Source of the DNA: Capsulimonas sp.
GTDB lineage: Bacteria > Armatimonadota > Armatimonadia > Armatimonadales > Capsulimonadaceae
DNA: 7,117 nt
Assembly (NCBI GenBank): GCA_025963815.1
Contig: JAOQAA010000686.1
Location: 1 to 7,117 of the forward strand
Direction of reading: 5' to 3'
Both the position numbers and the translations under genes were made by a program. Below, in pieces: positions 1 to 7,117 of the stretch (positions are counted from its first letter, which is position 1; every line of letters starts with the position of its first letter). The notes under the pieces were generated by a model. It did not search any database and had not been told where the DNA came from. It was given only the letters and a program-made list of their open reading frames with translations.

Positions 1-1
1 G

Positions 2-2587
2 CCCGCAATCCATTTCCTGTCGGCGGGGAACGAGCAATCGAAAACGCTTGGCTTGCAGCTTGCGGCGTGGGGAAAACAGGACCAGACCCTGCACTGGCGC
101 TTCGACAGCGACAGCGGCGTTCACAAAGAAGGCAACATCGCTGTGAAGGCTGGGCAGGAGGCGTCTCTCGCCCCCATGCTGGATCTGGATAAGCCCGGCG
201 ACGGCGCGTTCCGTATCCATGTGACGAGCGCCGATGGAGCTCAGACCTATTTGGACTGGAGCGCCCACCGTCAATGGGGAACGGACGAAGCGCTGACCCA
301 GACGCTTGATGACAAGGGCGACAAAGTCGATCTCACGCTGGGTTACAACCCAGCCCGCGACTATGTCCGCGTTACTGGCGACTTCATCGACTACGACGAC
401 CGCGCCAAGATCACGCGCGCCCACGTCGCCGTGCGGGACAGCAAGAACAAGACGCTCGCCGAGAAAGACGTCCACTTAGATTCTCTAAACTACGTTCGCG
501 ATCTCGTCCATCTGCCCAACGTCGCCGCCGGGGATTATACAACTCAGCTGACGGCGTATGACAGCGCGAATAACGTCTTGTTCACACGGGAAAGCAAGTT
601 CACCAAGAAAGACCCGGCGTCGTTCCCCTGGTGGAACACGAAGCTCGGCGATATTGAGAAGGTCATTGCGCCCTGGACTCCGGTAACGTATCAGGCAGGC
701 AAGTTTGGCGTCTGGGGCCGCACGATGACGGTCGGCGCCGCCGGCCTGCCTCGGCAAATCACGGCGCAGGGACATAATCTGCTGGCGGGTGACGCTTACC
801 TCGCCGCCGACTTCGGGAATGGGATCTCCTTAAAGGCCGGAGCGCCGGCGCTAAAGACATTGTCCTCCGCCCCGCATCGCGTAGTCGTCCACACCGCCGA
901 TCTGCTGGGAAAGATCTCCGTCTCCAGCAAGGTCACCACCGAGTTCGACGGGATGTACAAGGTCGAAATGACCCTGACGCCGCATGGCTCTGTGAATGTC
1001 AATTCGCTGAAGCTGGTCGTCCCACTGCGAAATGAAGCCGCCGATTATCTCCATGCGGGCGGGGAGGGGATTCGTTACGGCTTCGACGATCGGTTCCTGC
1101 CGCACGGCAAGAACGGCGTGCTCTGGGATTCGCGGCGTGTGGATGGTCAGCCGATGCAGATCGGCTCCTTTATTCCGTATCTTTGGATTGGAAATACCGA
1201 GCGTGGCGTCTGCTGGTTCGCGGACAGCGACCAGGGCTGGGTTCCGAGCAATACGAAGCCGGCGATCGAGGTTCGCAGAGACTCGGCGCGCAGCACGGAC
1301 TTGGTGCTGAACTTGATTGGCGAGAAGTTTACGCTGAACGCCCCCCGCACCATCACTTTTGCATTCCAAGCCACTCCCGTGAAACCGATGCCCGCGCATT
1401 GGCGGATGGATACCTGGTGGACCGGCGACTCGTTCAAAGACTGGGCGCAGGTGGAATCTCAGGGCAAGGCGGGCGCGATGGGCCTGATCTTCAGCTCATT
1501 GCCGTTCCCGCTCGATCCCGCCAAAAGCCGCGAGATGGTCGAGGCGCGTCACAAGGAAACCAACGCTGGGACCTTTGGCTTCGCGAAGTATCGCGCCAAC
1601 GCCGTTCCGTACTTCGAGCATATCAATATGGGCGAGCAGTTTGTCCCAGAACTGACCTACTTCAATGAAGAGTGGCGCACGCGCGTCAGCAAGGGGCTGT
1701 CGTACGGCAAAACACTTCAGGATTTCATGATCTACAAGCTGAGCCATTGGGCCAAGGACGCCGACATCGACGGCTTCTATGTGGACAACGTTTACCCCAT
1801 TGCCGACGACAATATCGACGCTGGTCACGGCTACTTGCTGCCAGATGGCCGGGTGCAGCCCGCTTACCAGATGTTCGATACACGGCGCTATTTCCTGCGA
1901 ATGCGCGCCGCCTTCGCGGAGCAGGGTAAGAGCGGCAAGATCGTGCTGCATATGACTAACCATCTGATCGCGCCCTGGATGGGCGCGGCGGATATCGCGC
2001 TGGATGGCGAGCATCACGTGATCTATCCAGAGATGGGCAAGGACTTCATGGACTTCTGGTCGCAGGAGCGTCTGCGCATGGATCACCCGGAGCAGTGGGG
2101 CTCTCCCGTCAACTTCCTTCAGGAGTACCAGGGGAATTGGGATCATGACAAGCTCAAGAAGGCGATGCGCGCCTACACCGGCATGCTTTTAGTGAACGAT
2201 GTCCTGGCTTCCGCCAATCCAAACGGTCTGAACCAAGAAGCGTGGATCGCCCGCGATCACTTCGGCATGGAGGCGAGCGACGTGAAGTTTCACGGATACT
2301 GGGACAAGACGGGCGGCCTGCTGTCTACGACTCCCAATATCTACGTCTCCGGCTGGACTCGGCCCGGCAAGGCGTTGATCGTCATCGCCAATACGGGCGA
2401 CAAGACAGACGCTTCTTTGAAGATCGACGCAAAGTCGCTCGGTCTTCCGGCGGCTTCGCATTGGCGCGTGTCGGACGCCGAGACGGGAACGCCTCTCTCT
2501 GCAAATTCGGACGGACAGGTGACGCTTTCAATCGAGCGGCACGACTATCGGCAAATCACGATCGAGACAGACACCCCACATTTGTAA
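2..2587 (+). CDS. Glycoside-hydrolase-like protein, DUF6067/GH123-N-like (5' partial)
   Basis: This gene is open at the left edge: the frame runs from base 2 with no stop, so a TTG at 53 is not a credible start. The 861 visible residues (numbered from base 2) end at TAA 2585-2587. Residues 1 to about 205 look like beta-sandwich modules. From about 208 (FPWWNTKLGDIEKV) to about 466 the sequence resembles the beta-rich part of DUF6067/GH123-N-type proteins, including ERGVCWFADSDQGW at 400 and ITFAFQATPVKP at 451. Residues about 467-760 look like a TIM barrel, with DGFYVDNVYP (Asp595) and LDGEHH (Asp668, Glu670) as strand-end acidic motifs. Residues about 770-861 look like a C-terminal all-beta cap, as in many glycosidases. 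The likely role is hydrolysis of a glycan. The signal peptide, if any, lies off the window. The family call rests on remembered motifs; catalytic residues and substrate are inference. It is probably co-transcribed with the gene 42 nt downstream. Confidence 0.82.
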   Translation, partial: PAIHFLSAGNEQSKTLGLQLAAWGKQDQTLHWRFDSDSGVHKEGNIAVKAGQEASLAPMLDLDKPGDGAFRIHVTSADGAQTYLDWSAHRQWGTDEALTQTLDDKGDKVDLTLGYNPARDYVRVTGDFIDYDDRAKITRAHVAVRDSKNKTLAEKDVHLDSLNYVRDLVHLPNVAAGDYTTQLTAYDSANNVLFTRESKFTKKDPASFPWWNTKLGDIEKVIAPWTPVTYQAGKFGVWGRTMTVGAAGLPRQITAQGHNLLAGDAYLAADFGNGISLKAGAPALKTLSSAPHRVVVHTADLLGKISVSSKVTTEFDGMYKVEMTLTPHGSVNVNSLKLVVPLRNEAADYLHAGGEGIRYGFDDRFLPHGKNGVLWDSRRVDGQPMQIGSFIPYLWIGNTERGVCWFADSDQGWVPSNTKPAIEVRRDSARSTDLVLNLIGEKFTLNAPRTITFAFQATPVKPMPAHWRMDTWWTGDSFKDWAQVESQGKAGAMGLIFSSLPFPLDPAKSREMVEARHKETNAGTFGFAKYRANAVPYFEHINMGEQFVPELTYFNEEWRTRVSKGLSYGKTLQDFMIYKLSHWAKDADIDGFYVDNVYPIADDNIDAGHGYLLPDGRVQPAYQMFDTRRYFLRMRAAFAEQGKSGKIVLHMTNHLIAPWMGAADIALDGEHHVIYPEMGKDFMDFWSQERLRMDHPEQWGSPVNFLQEYQGNWDHDKLKKAMRAYTGMLLVNDVLASANPNGLNQEAWIARDHFGMEASDVKFHGYWDKTGGLLSTTPNIYVSGWTRPGKALIVIANTGDKTDASLKIDAKSLGLPAASHWRVSDAETGTPLSANSDGQVTLSIERHDYRQITIETDTPHL

Positions 2588-2596
2588 AATGTGGGG
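2574..2596 (+). other. Perfect 10-bp stem-loop spanning the gene 1 stop codon
   Basis: The left arm CCCCACATTT (2574-2583) and the right arm AAATGTGGGG (2587-2596) are exact reverse complements around a GTA loop (2584-2586). The TAA stop (2585-2587) therefore sits in the loop and the first base of the right arm. The 3' side continues CGAATGCGCC with no T-run, and the opposite strand also lacks one, so it is not a standard intrinsic terminator. It could protect the mRNA 3' end, mark a processing site, tune expression between genes 1 and 2, or act with a termination factor. The structure is seen directly; its role is not known. Confidence 0.7.
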
Positions 2597-2614
2597 CGAA
2601 TGCGCCCTATTTCT

Positions 2615-2620
2615 GAAAGG
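2615..2620 (+). promoter_or_regulatory. Shine-Dalgarno site of gene 2
   Basis: GAAAGG lies 9 nt before the ATG at 2630. This decides the start: the upstream in-frame GTG at 2591 and ATG at 2600 lack such a site, and the GTG lies inside the stem-loop. Starting at 2630 also puts a normal signal peptide at the N terminus. Confidence 0.7.
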
Positions 2621-2629
2621 ATCGAAGCA

Positions 2630-4729
2630 ATGCATTTCTCTCAAGACAAAGCAAGATCGACCAGCAGAAAATTACGCGATGGTTTTGTTACCATTGCAAT
2701 CATTGGATTCGCGGCCGCACACGCTTCCGCGCAGGGGCTTTCCGTCACCTATGGCAATCAAGGGATCGCGACCCTGGCGTACAACGGTGTGACGCTTGCC
2801 GATACGAACGCCAACGGGCAGGACGCCTTTACTGTCTACGAGTACGAACGCAAGGCGGCGAACGGTACGGTCACGGACAAGTACAGCTGGGACGGCGGCT
2901 ACACCACGAGCTGGAATTCGACGACGAAAACACTGACCCTCACTTATGATTGGGGGACCGTGAAGTGCGTTTATACGCAGCCGACCTCCACACGGCTGAA
3001 CATGAGCGTGACCGTGACCAACACCACAGCGGGGGACACGATCAATGGAGTCAACGTCTTCCCACTGTACGTTCGGTTTCCTAACTATCCTGTGGGCTAC
3101 GACGCCAACACGCCGCATGTGGGATACACGTCTGATGGCCCCAACGTTCAGGTCGCGGATTATGGAACGGGATCGCTGGCGCTGAGCAGCGATGACGTCA
3201 CAAAGAATCTCTATAGCGGCTTCTACACGATCTCGCCCGATACGGCGAACTACAAGCGCTACGAGATCTGGACGGGGACGATTCCGCGCCCGAACCAGCC
3301 GCCGAACTATCCGGTCTTCAATCGGCCGATCGCGCACGGCGCCTCAGATACGTTCAACGTCTCCCTGCGCTTCGGCGCCACGGGATCGACGGGAGTGGCG
3401 CTTGCGCCAGATGTGTACTCTAATTTCCGCGCTTCGTGGCCGTCGCAGGTAACCTGGCCGGACCATCGGTCTATCGGCGCGATCTTTTTGGCGACCAGCC
3501 AGACGCATCCCGCCACCAACCCGCGCGGCTGGTTTTTGAACGATCCTTATGTGGATATCACCACGCCGGCGGGCGTGGCTAACCTTCAGCAGCGACTGCT
3601 TCAAGTCGCCGACAACAGTATCCCGATCCTCCAAAGCATGAATTCGCAGGGCGTGATTATCTGGGATGTTGAGGGGCAGGAATTCTCGCATCCGACCAGC
3701 TATGTCGGTGATCCGACTCAGCTCAGTGTCCGGGCGCCGGAGATGGATTCGATTGCCGACGCTTTCTTCCAGAAGTTCCGAACTGCGGGCCTGCGCGTCG
3801 GCGTCTGCGTTCGTCCGCAGCAATTGGTGACCAGCCCGTCGCCGCAGCAGAATGAAGTCGCGAACCCCGCCACGCAGATCATCAACAAGATCAACTACGC
3901 CAAACAGCGCTGGGGATGCTCGATCTTCTATGTCGACTCGAACGGCGATACGAATGCGCCCTACGACGCTTCCATCTTCAAGCAAGTGGCCGACGCCGAG
4001 CCGGGCGTGCTGATCATCCCTGAGCACGCCAACCCCAAGTACTACGCTTACACCGTGCCGTACGGCGCGCTGACCAACGGCGCGACCGGTGATCCGCTGG
4101 CGGCGATCTGGACCTACCCAACGGCGTTCAGCGCGATCTACACCGCAGACGGCGACTTGACGGGCCAGCACAGTACGCTTGTCAACTCCGTCAAGCGCGG
4201 CGATATGCTGATGTACCGTGGCTGGTGGAACGATCCGCAGAACAGTCAAGTGCAAAGCGTCTATACCGACGCCGCGATTGGGACGGGCCTGAAGGCGCAG
4301 TACTACAACGATCCGACTGGCGGCGCGACATCGTTCACCACATTGGCGCTGACGCGCATGGACCCGACGGTGAACTTCAACTGGGCGAACGGAACGTCGC
4401 CAGCGCCCGCCGTACACAGCAGCTACTATTCAACCAAATGGACAGGATATATCACTCCGCCAATCACGGATTCCTATCAGATCCACATGACTTCTGACGA
4501 CGGCGCGCGGCTTTACGTAAATGGTCAGTTGCTCGTTGACAATTGGGGACCGCACGGCCCGCAGGACAATTTTGGGGTCATTAGTTTGCTCGCCGGCCAA
4601 AAATACACCATCGAACTGCAATTCCGCCAGTTCCAAGGGGGCTCCACCGCGAAATTGGAATGGCTTAGCAACAGCGGCGCGCTGGCCCGGCAAGTCATTC
4701 CCGCCAGTAATTTGACACCGGCTCCGTAA
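2630..4729 (+). CDS. Secreted TIM-barrel glycosidase-like protein with C-terminal PA14 domain
   Basis: The 699-residue product starts with a signal peptide: a basic n-region (KARSTSRKLR), a hydrophobic stretch at about 19-30, and AHASA-Q cleavage after Ala34. It should be exported, and no lipobox cysteine is seen. Residues about 36-265 are rich in Thr, Asn and Tyr and look like a beta-sandwich. Residues about 275-545 have strand-like segments ending in acidic residues, as in TIM-barrel glycosidases: GVIIWDVEGQEF (Asp346, Glu348, Glu351), SIFYVDSNGD (Asp436, Asp440) and VLIIPEHAN (Glu465). Residues about 553-695 match a PA14 domain, beginning GLKAQYYND and containing the hallmark TSDDGARLYVNG (Asp623-Asp624) and VDNW. 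PA14 modules often bind glycans in such enzymes. I recognise PA14 confidently but cannot assign the barrel to a numbered family. Glycoside hydrolysis is inferred from fold, export and neighbours. A catalytically dead binding protein remains possible. Confidence 0.87.
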   Translation: MHFSQDKARSTSRKLRDGFVTIAIIGFAAAHASAQGLSVTYGNQGIATLAYNGVTLADTNANGQDAFTVYEYERKAANGTVTDKYSWDGGYTTSWNSTTKTLTLTYDWGTVKCVYTQPTSTRLNMSVTVTNTTAGDTINGVNVFPLYVRFPNYPVGYDANTPHVGYTSDGPNVQVADYGTGSLALSSDDVTKNLYSGFYTISPDTANYKRYEIWTGTIPRPNQPPNYPVFNRPIAHGASDTFNVSLRFGATGSTGVALAPDVYSNFRASWPSQVTWPDHRSIGAIFLATSQTHPATNPRGWFLNDPYVDITTPAGVANLQQRLLQVADNSIPILQSMNSQGVIIWDVEGQEFSHPTSYVGDPTQLSVRAPEMDSIADAFFQKFRTAGLRVGVCVRPQQLVTSPSPQQNEVANPATQIINKINYAKQRWGCSIFYVDSNGDTNAPYDASIFKQVADAEPGVLIIPEHANPKYYAYTVPYGALTNGATGDPLAAIWTYPTAFSAIYTADGDLTGQHSTLVNSVKRGDMLMYRGWWNDPQNSQVQSVYTDAAIGTGLKAQYYNDPTGGATSFTTLALTRMDPTVNFNWANGTSPAPAVHSSYYSTKWTGYITPPITDSYQIHMTSDDGARLYVNGQLLVDNWGPHGPQDNFGVISLLAGQKYTIELQFRQFQGGSTAKLEWLSNSGALARQVIPASNLTPAP

Positions 4730-4754
4730 CAGATCGAGAACGAATCGATATTTC

Positions 4755-4760
4755 AAGGAG
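4755..4760 (+). promoter_or_regulatory. Shine-Dalgarno site of gene 3
   Basis: AAGGAG ends 5 nt before the ATG at 4766, a strong site at suitable spacing. An ATG at 4761 abuts the site directly and is followed by AAA TGA, so it cannot be the gene start. Confidence 0.8.
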
Positions 4761-4765
4761 ATGAA

Positions 4766-7117
4766 ATGACACGCAATCATCACGAAGAAAGTCAATCCCT
4801 AGGACGTGATTTCGCGGCGACATGCCGCGCACGCGTCGCACGTCTCATCACGCCCTTCGCTCTTGCCGTGGGCATGGTCGCCATCGCCGGCGGCCCGCTC
4901 CATGCCGCGACCTACTATGTCAGCCCCTCGGGCAGCGACACGAATGCGGGAACATCCACGGGCGCACCGTGGAGAACGGCCGCCAAGGTCAACTCGACTA
5001 CTTTTAGCGCGGGCGACTCTATTTTGTTCCAACGCGGCGGCGAATGGCGTGAGTCGCTGAACCCGACGGGCGGCGACGGAACGGCCGGCAGCCACATCAC
5101 CTTCGCCGACTACGGCTCCGGCGCCAAGCCGAAGTTCTGGGGCAGCGATCCCGTGGCGAACTCCGGCTGGACCAATACGACCGGTACGATCTACACGCAT
5201 CCCTATACGTCGCAGGTCAACGCGGTCTATGTCAACCATGTCGCATTGGTTCCGGCGAACCCCAACGCCAATCAGCCTGTGGAGAGCATTCCGAACTCGT
5301 TCTCTTGGGATGGCAACACGCTCAAGATCAGCGTGACAACCAACCCGAACACGGACGGCAAGGTTTACACAGTCGCCAGCCGGGAAGACGTGATTTGCAA
5401 CGGTAACGCACAGAACTTCAGTCTGCATAATCATCTGACGTTCACCAATCTGATCGCTGATGAATCGGCGAAAATCGACGGCGGGTATGGCGTGCGCGTC
5501 ATGAACGGCAGCGACATCGTACTGAACAACATCGAATCGTATCGCTGCGGCAAACACAACTTCGGCTGCATCAACTCGACCCAGGTCGTCCATAACAACT
5601 GCTATGCGGCCTATCCGATGCCCAATCAGAACGGCTACAGCGCTTATGTGTCTTACGGCGATAACAGCACCGGCATGAACGGTCAGACCTCCGAGTATCA
5701 CTACTGCATCGGCGACTATATGGACAACACGTTCCATAACAGTCCCTATGTCGACACAAGCTATGAGTTCTTCACCACGCACGGCTCCAATGTCGGCTCG
5801 GTCTGGCTCGACCATTGCTCGGCGCTCAGCACGGCGGCGGGCGGCCCCGGCGCGCACTGGACCCTCAGCAATGCGGAGTCTAACCAGGCAGGCCATCCGG
5901 CGACGCTCACGGTGACCGGCGGTTTCCTTCAGAACAATCAGCTCTACATGGAGGGAACCGGGATACTTGTGGATGGTCTCCATATGCAGGGACCGGGCGC
6001 GACGGCGAGCAACGACGCCACCGCAACCATCAACATGACCAGTTCGAACTCCACCCTTCAGAACATACTGATGGACAAGGTGAATGTCGGCTATTGGCTG
6101 TATCAAGCGGCGGTCCAAAACAACGGCGCGAACAATGTCATTCGCTTCAACACGTTCGTCAACGACGCCAACTCTGGCGACGCGGTTATCAAGAACATCG
6201 GCAGCAATCTGAGCCTTTACGGCAACATTATCGTGGACTCCGGCAACTGGCTGAGCGACAATGCGCCCGCGTCTTCGTCGTACAATTTGATCGCAGCGGC
6301 CGCGAGCACGGTCGGCTTCACGAATGCGAGCGCCGGCGACTACTCGCTGACCTCTTCTTCAGCCGCAGTCAACGCCGTGCCGACCACGGTCGCGCATCCC
6401 AGCACGGACCTCAACGGATCGGCGCGCCCGCAGGGCGCCGCGCTGGACGAAGGCGCTTATGAGTACGGCGGCTCCGGCCCCGTCACTCCGGTCATCACCT
6501 CGGGAGCTACGGCCACCGGGACGGTCGGCGCCGCATTCTCCTATCAGATCGTGGCCAGCAACGGCCCGACGACCTACTCCGCTTCCGGACTGCCGGGCGG
6601 CCTGTCCCTAAACGCCACAAGCGGCCTGATCTCCGGAACGCCTGCGGCGTCTGGAACCTCCACGGTTACGCTGGGCGCAACCAACGGCGCCGGCACGGGC
6701 AACAAAACGCTGACGATCACGGTCAGCGCCGGCGCACCCTCGGCGCCAGTCATCAGCAGCGCCTCGACGGCGTCGGGAACGATCAGCACGGCGTTCTCTT
6801 ACCAGATCACTGCGAGCAACTCCCCGACGAGCTACAGCGCTTCGGGTCTGCCGACAGGTGTGACTGTTAATACGAGCACCGGCCTGATCTCGGGAACGCC
6901 GACGGTCTCGGGGACATTCACCGTTACCCTCGGCGCGACCAACGCGGGCGGAACGGGCAACCTCACGCTGACGATCACGATCAGCGCGACGGGCGCCACG
7001 CCTTATAACGTGAACGCCATCTATACCACTGGCACGACGTTCTCGACGGGTGGCCTGGACAGCTACGGCAACGCCTATGTGTCGAGTGAGCTTGGCTCGT
7101 CCGCTACTTACAATGGC
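4766..7117 (+). CDS. Secreted right-handed parallel beta-helix protein with tandem He_PIG Ig-like repeats (3' partial)
   Basis: The frame stays open from ATG 4766 to the right edge, giving 784 residues without a stop. The N terminus is a signal peptide with a long n-region (about 30 residues), a hydrophobic core FALAVGMVAIAGG and cleavage near LHAA at 45-48. The mature protein opens with TYYVSPSGSDTNAGT (49-63) and a following GDSILFQRGGEW, the usual entry to pectate-lyase-like parallel beta-helix proteins. Asn-rich turns such as NNIES and NGSDIVLNN fill the helix. It closes at about 548-567 with DLNGSARPQGAALDEGAYEYG, a common end motif of these domains. Residues 575-660 and 661-746 are two He_PIG-type repeats, each with SASGLP and GLISGTP. 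From about 747 a new region begins (NVNAIYTTGTTFSTGGLD) and is cut by the edge. Beta-helix proteins of this kind may be polysaccharide lyases, glycosidases or adhesins; no catalytic set could be assigned. It is likely in an operon with gene 2, 36 nt upstream. Confidence 0.88.
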   Translation, partial: MTRNHHEESQSLGRDFAATCRARVARLITPFALAVGMVAIAGGPLHAATYYVSPSGSDTNAGTSTGAPWRTAAKVNSTTFSAGDSILFQRGGEWRESLNPTGGDGTAGSHITFADYGSGAKPKFWGSDPVANSGWTNTTGTIYTHPYTSQVNAVYVNHVALVPANPNANQPVESIPNSFSWDGNTLKISVTTNPNTDGKVYTVASREDVICNGNAQNFSLHNHLTFTNLIADESAKIDGGYGVRVMNGSDIVLNNIESYRCGKHNFGCINSTQVVHNNCYAAYPMPNQNGYSAYVSYGDNSTGMNGQTSEYHYCIGDYMDNTFHNSPYVDTSYEFFTTHGSNVGSVWLDHCSALSTAAGGPGAHWTLSNAESNQAGHPATLTVTGGFLQNNQLYMEGTGILVDGLHMQGPGATASNDATATINMTSSNSTLQNILMDKVNVGYWLYQAAVQNNGANNVIRFNTFVNDANSGDAVIKNIGSNLSLYGNIIVDSGNWLSDNAPASSSYNLIAAAASTVGFTNASAGDYSLTSSSAAVNAVPTTVAHPSTDLNGSARPQGAALDEGAYEYGGSGPVTPVITSGATATGTVGAAFSYQIVASNGPTTYSASGLPGGLSLNATSGLISGTPAASGTSTVTLGATNGAGTGNKTLTITVSAGAPSAPVISSASTASGTISTAFSYQITASNSPTSYSASGLPTGVTVNTSTGLISGTPTVSGTFTVTLGATNAGGTGNLTLTITISATGATPYNVNAIYTTGTTFSTGGLDSYGNAYVSSELGSSATYNG
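6488..7003 (+). repeat. Two tandem 258-bp repeats encoding He_PIG domains
   Basis: Copy 1 covers 6488-6745 and copy 2 covers 6746-7003. They align without gaps at a period of 258 bp (86 codons). Both encode PVI at the start, FSYQI, SASGLP, GLISGTP, VTLGATN and LTIT in register. DNA identity is clearly high over the second half of each copy, by eye about three quarters or more, which suggests domain duplication inside the gene. They probably act as spacers between the beta-helix and the C-terminal module. Confidence 0.8.

Noticed and set aside
1496..2146. Minus-strand open frame of 216 codons opposite gene 1
   Set aside because: No RBS or domain evidence was seen and the + strand frame carries the conserved motifs there.
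2585..2590. TAAAAT as a possible -10 box for gene 2
   Set aside because: No -35-like hexamer lies about 17 bp upstream, and the bases are part of the stem-loop arms and loop.
2591..2629. Upstream start of gene 2 at GTG 2591 or ATG 2600
   Set aside because: These would add 13 or 10 residues ahead of a normal signal peptide, have no Shine-Dalgarno site, and 2591 lies within the hairpin.
3344..4417. Minus-strand open frame of 357 codons opposite gene 2
   Set aside because: Arg/Val-rich shadow composition, no recognisable motif, and it is overlaid on a well supported barrel and PA14 coding frame.
4712..4717. TTGACA as a possible -35 box for gene 3
   Set aside because: The hexamer is exact, but the bases 17 nt downstream (CGAGAA) are a poor -10, and the site lies in the last codons of gene 2.
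4761..4769. ATG AAA TGA mini-frame overlapping the gene 3 start
   Set aside because: The ATG directly abuts the Shine-Dalgarno sequence with no spacer, so initiation there is unlikely. It looks accidental.
4799..6118. Minus-strand open frame of 439 codons opposite gene 3
   Set aside because: Its product is dominated by Arg, Val, Ala and His with no domain pattern, as expected for the reverse shadow of a GC-rich gene. The + strand frame has a signal peptide, RBS and clear domains over the same bases.

Overview
The window reads as part of a carbohydrate-degradation locus from a free-living Gram-negative-type bacterium with a fairly GC-rich genome. Three large genes on the + strand fill almost all of it. 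Their architectures are a DUF6067/GH123-like barrel protein, a secreted barrel plus PA14 protein, and a secreted parallel beta-helix plus tandem putative-Ig (He_PIG) protein. This mix is typical of polysaccharide-degrading Armatimonadota, Verrucomicrobiota (Opitutaceae-like), Planctomycetota or Acidobacteriota. Armatimonadota or Verrucomicrobiota is my weak best guess from protein style alone; no marker gene is present.

Layout. Bases 2-2587 hold the 3' part of a glycoside-hydrolase-like gene whose start lies off the left edge (861 codons visible). A perfect 10-bp stem-loop (2574-2596) surrounds its stop codon. After 42 nt, gene 2 (2630-4729, 699 aa) encodes a signal peptide, a beta-rich N-terminal region, a probable TIM-barrel glycosidase-like domain and a C-terminal PA14 domain. 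After 36 nt, gene 3 (4766 to beyond the right edge, 784 codons visible) encodes a signal peptide, a right-handed parallel beta-helix, two in-register 86-residue He_PIG repeats, and the start of a further domain cut by the window edge. Genes 2 and 3 each have a clear Shine-Dalgarno sequence. No minus-strand gene, RNA gene, mobile element or CRISPR array was seen.

Function. The same orientation and short gaps suggest one operon of enzymes that attack a complex, probably plant- or exopolysaccharide-type, glycan outside the cytoplasm: two barrel enzymes as glycosidases and a beta-helix protein as a lyase, hydrolase or binding protein. Substrate cannot be read from the sequence. An unusual structural point is that all three genes share one reading frame and are separated by only two TAA codons, with no other in-frame stop from base 2 to base 7117.
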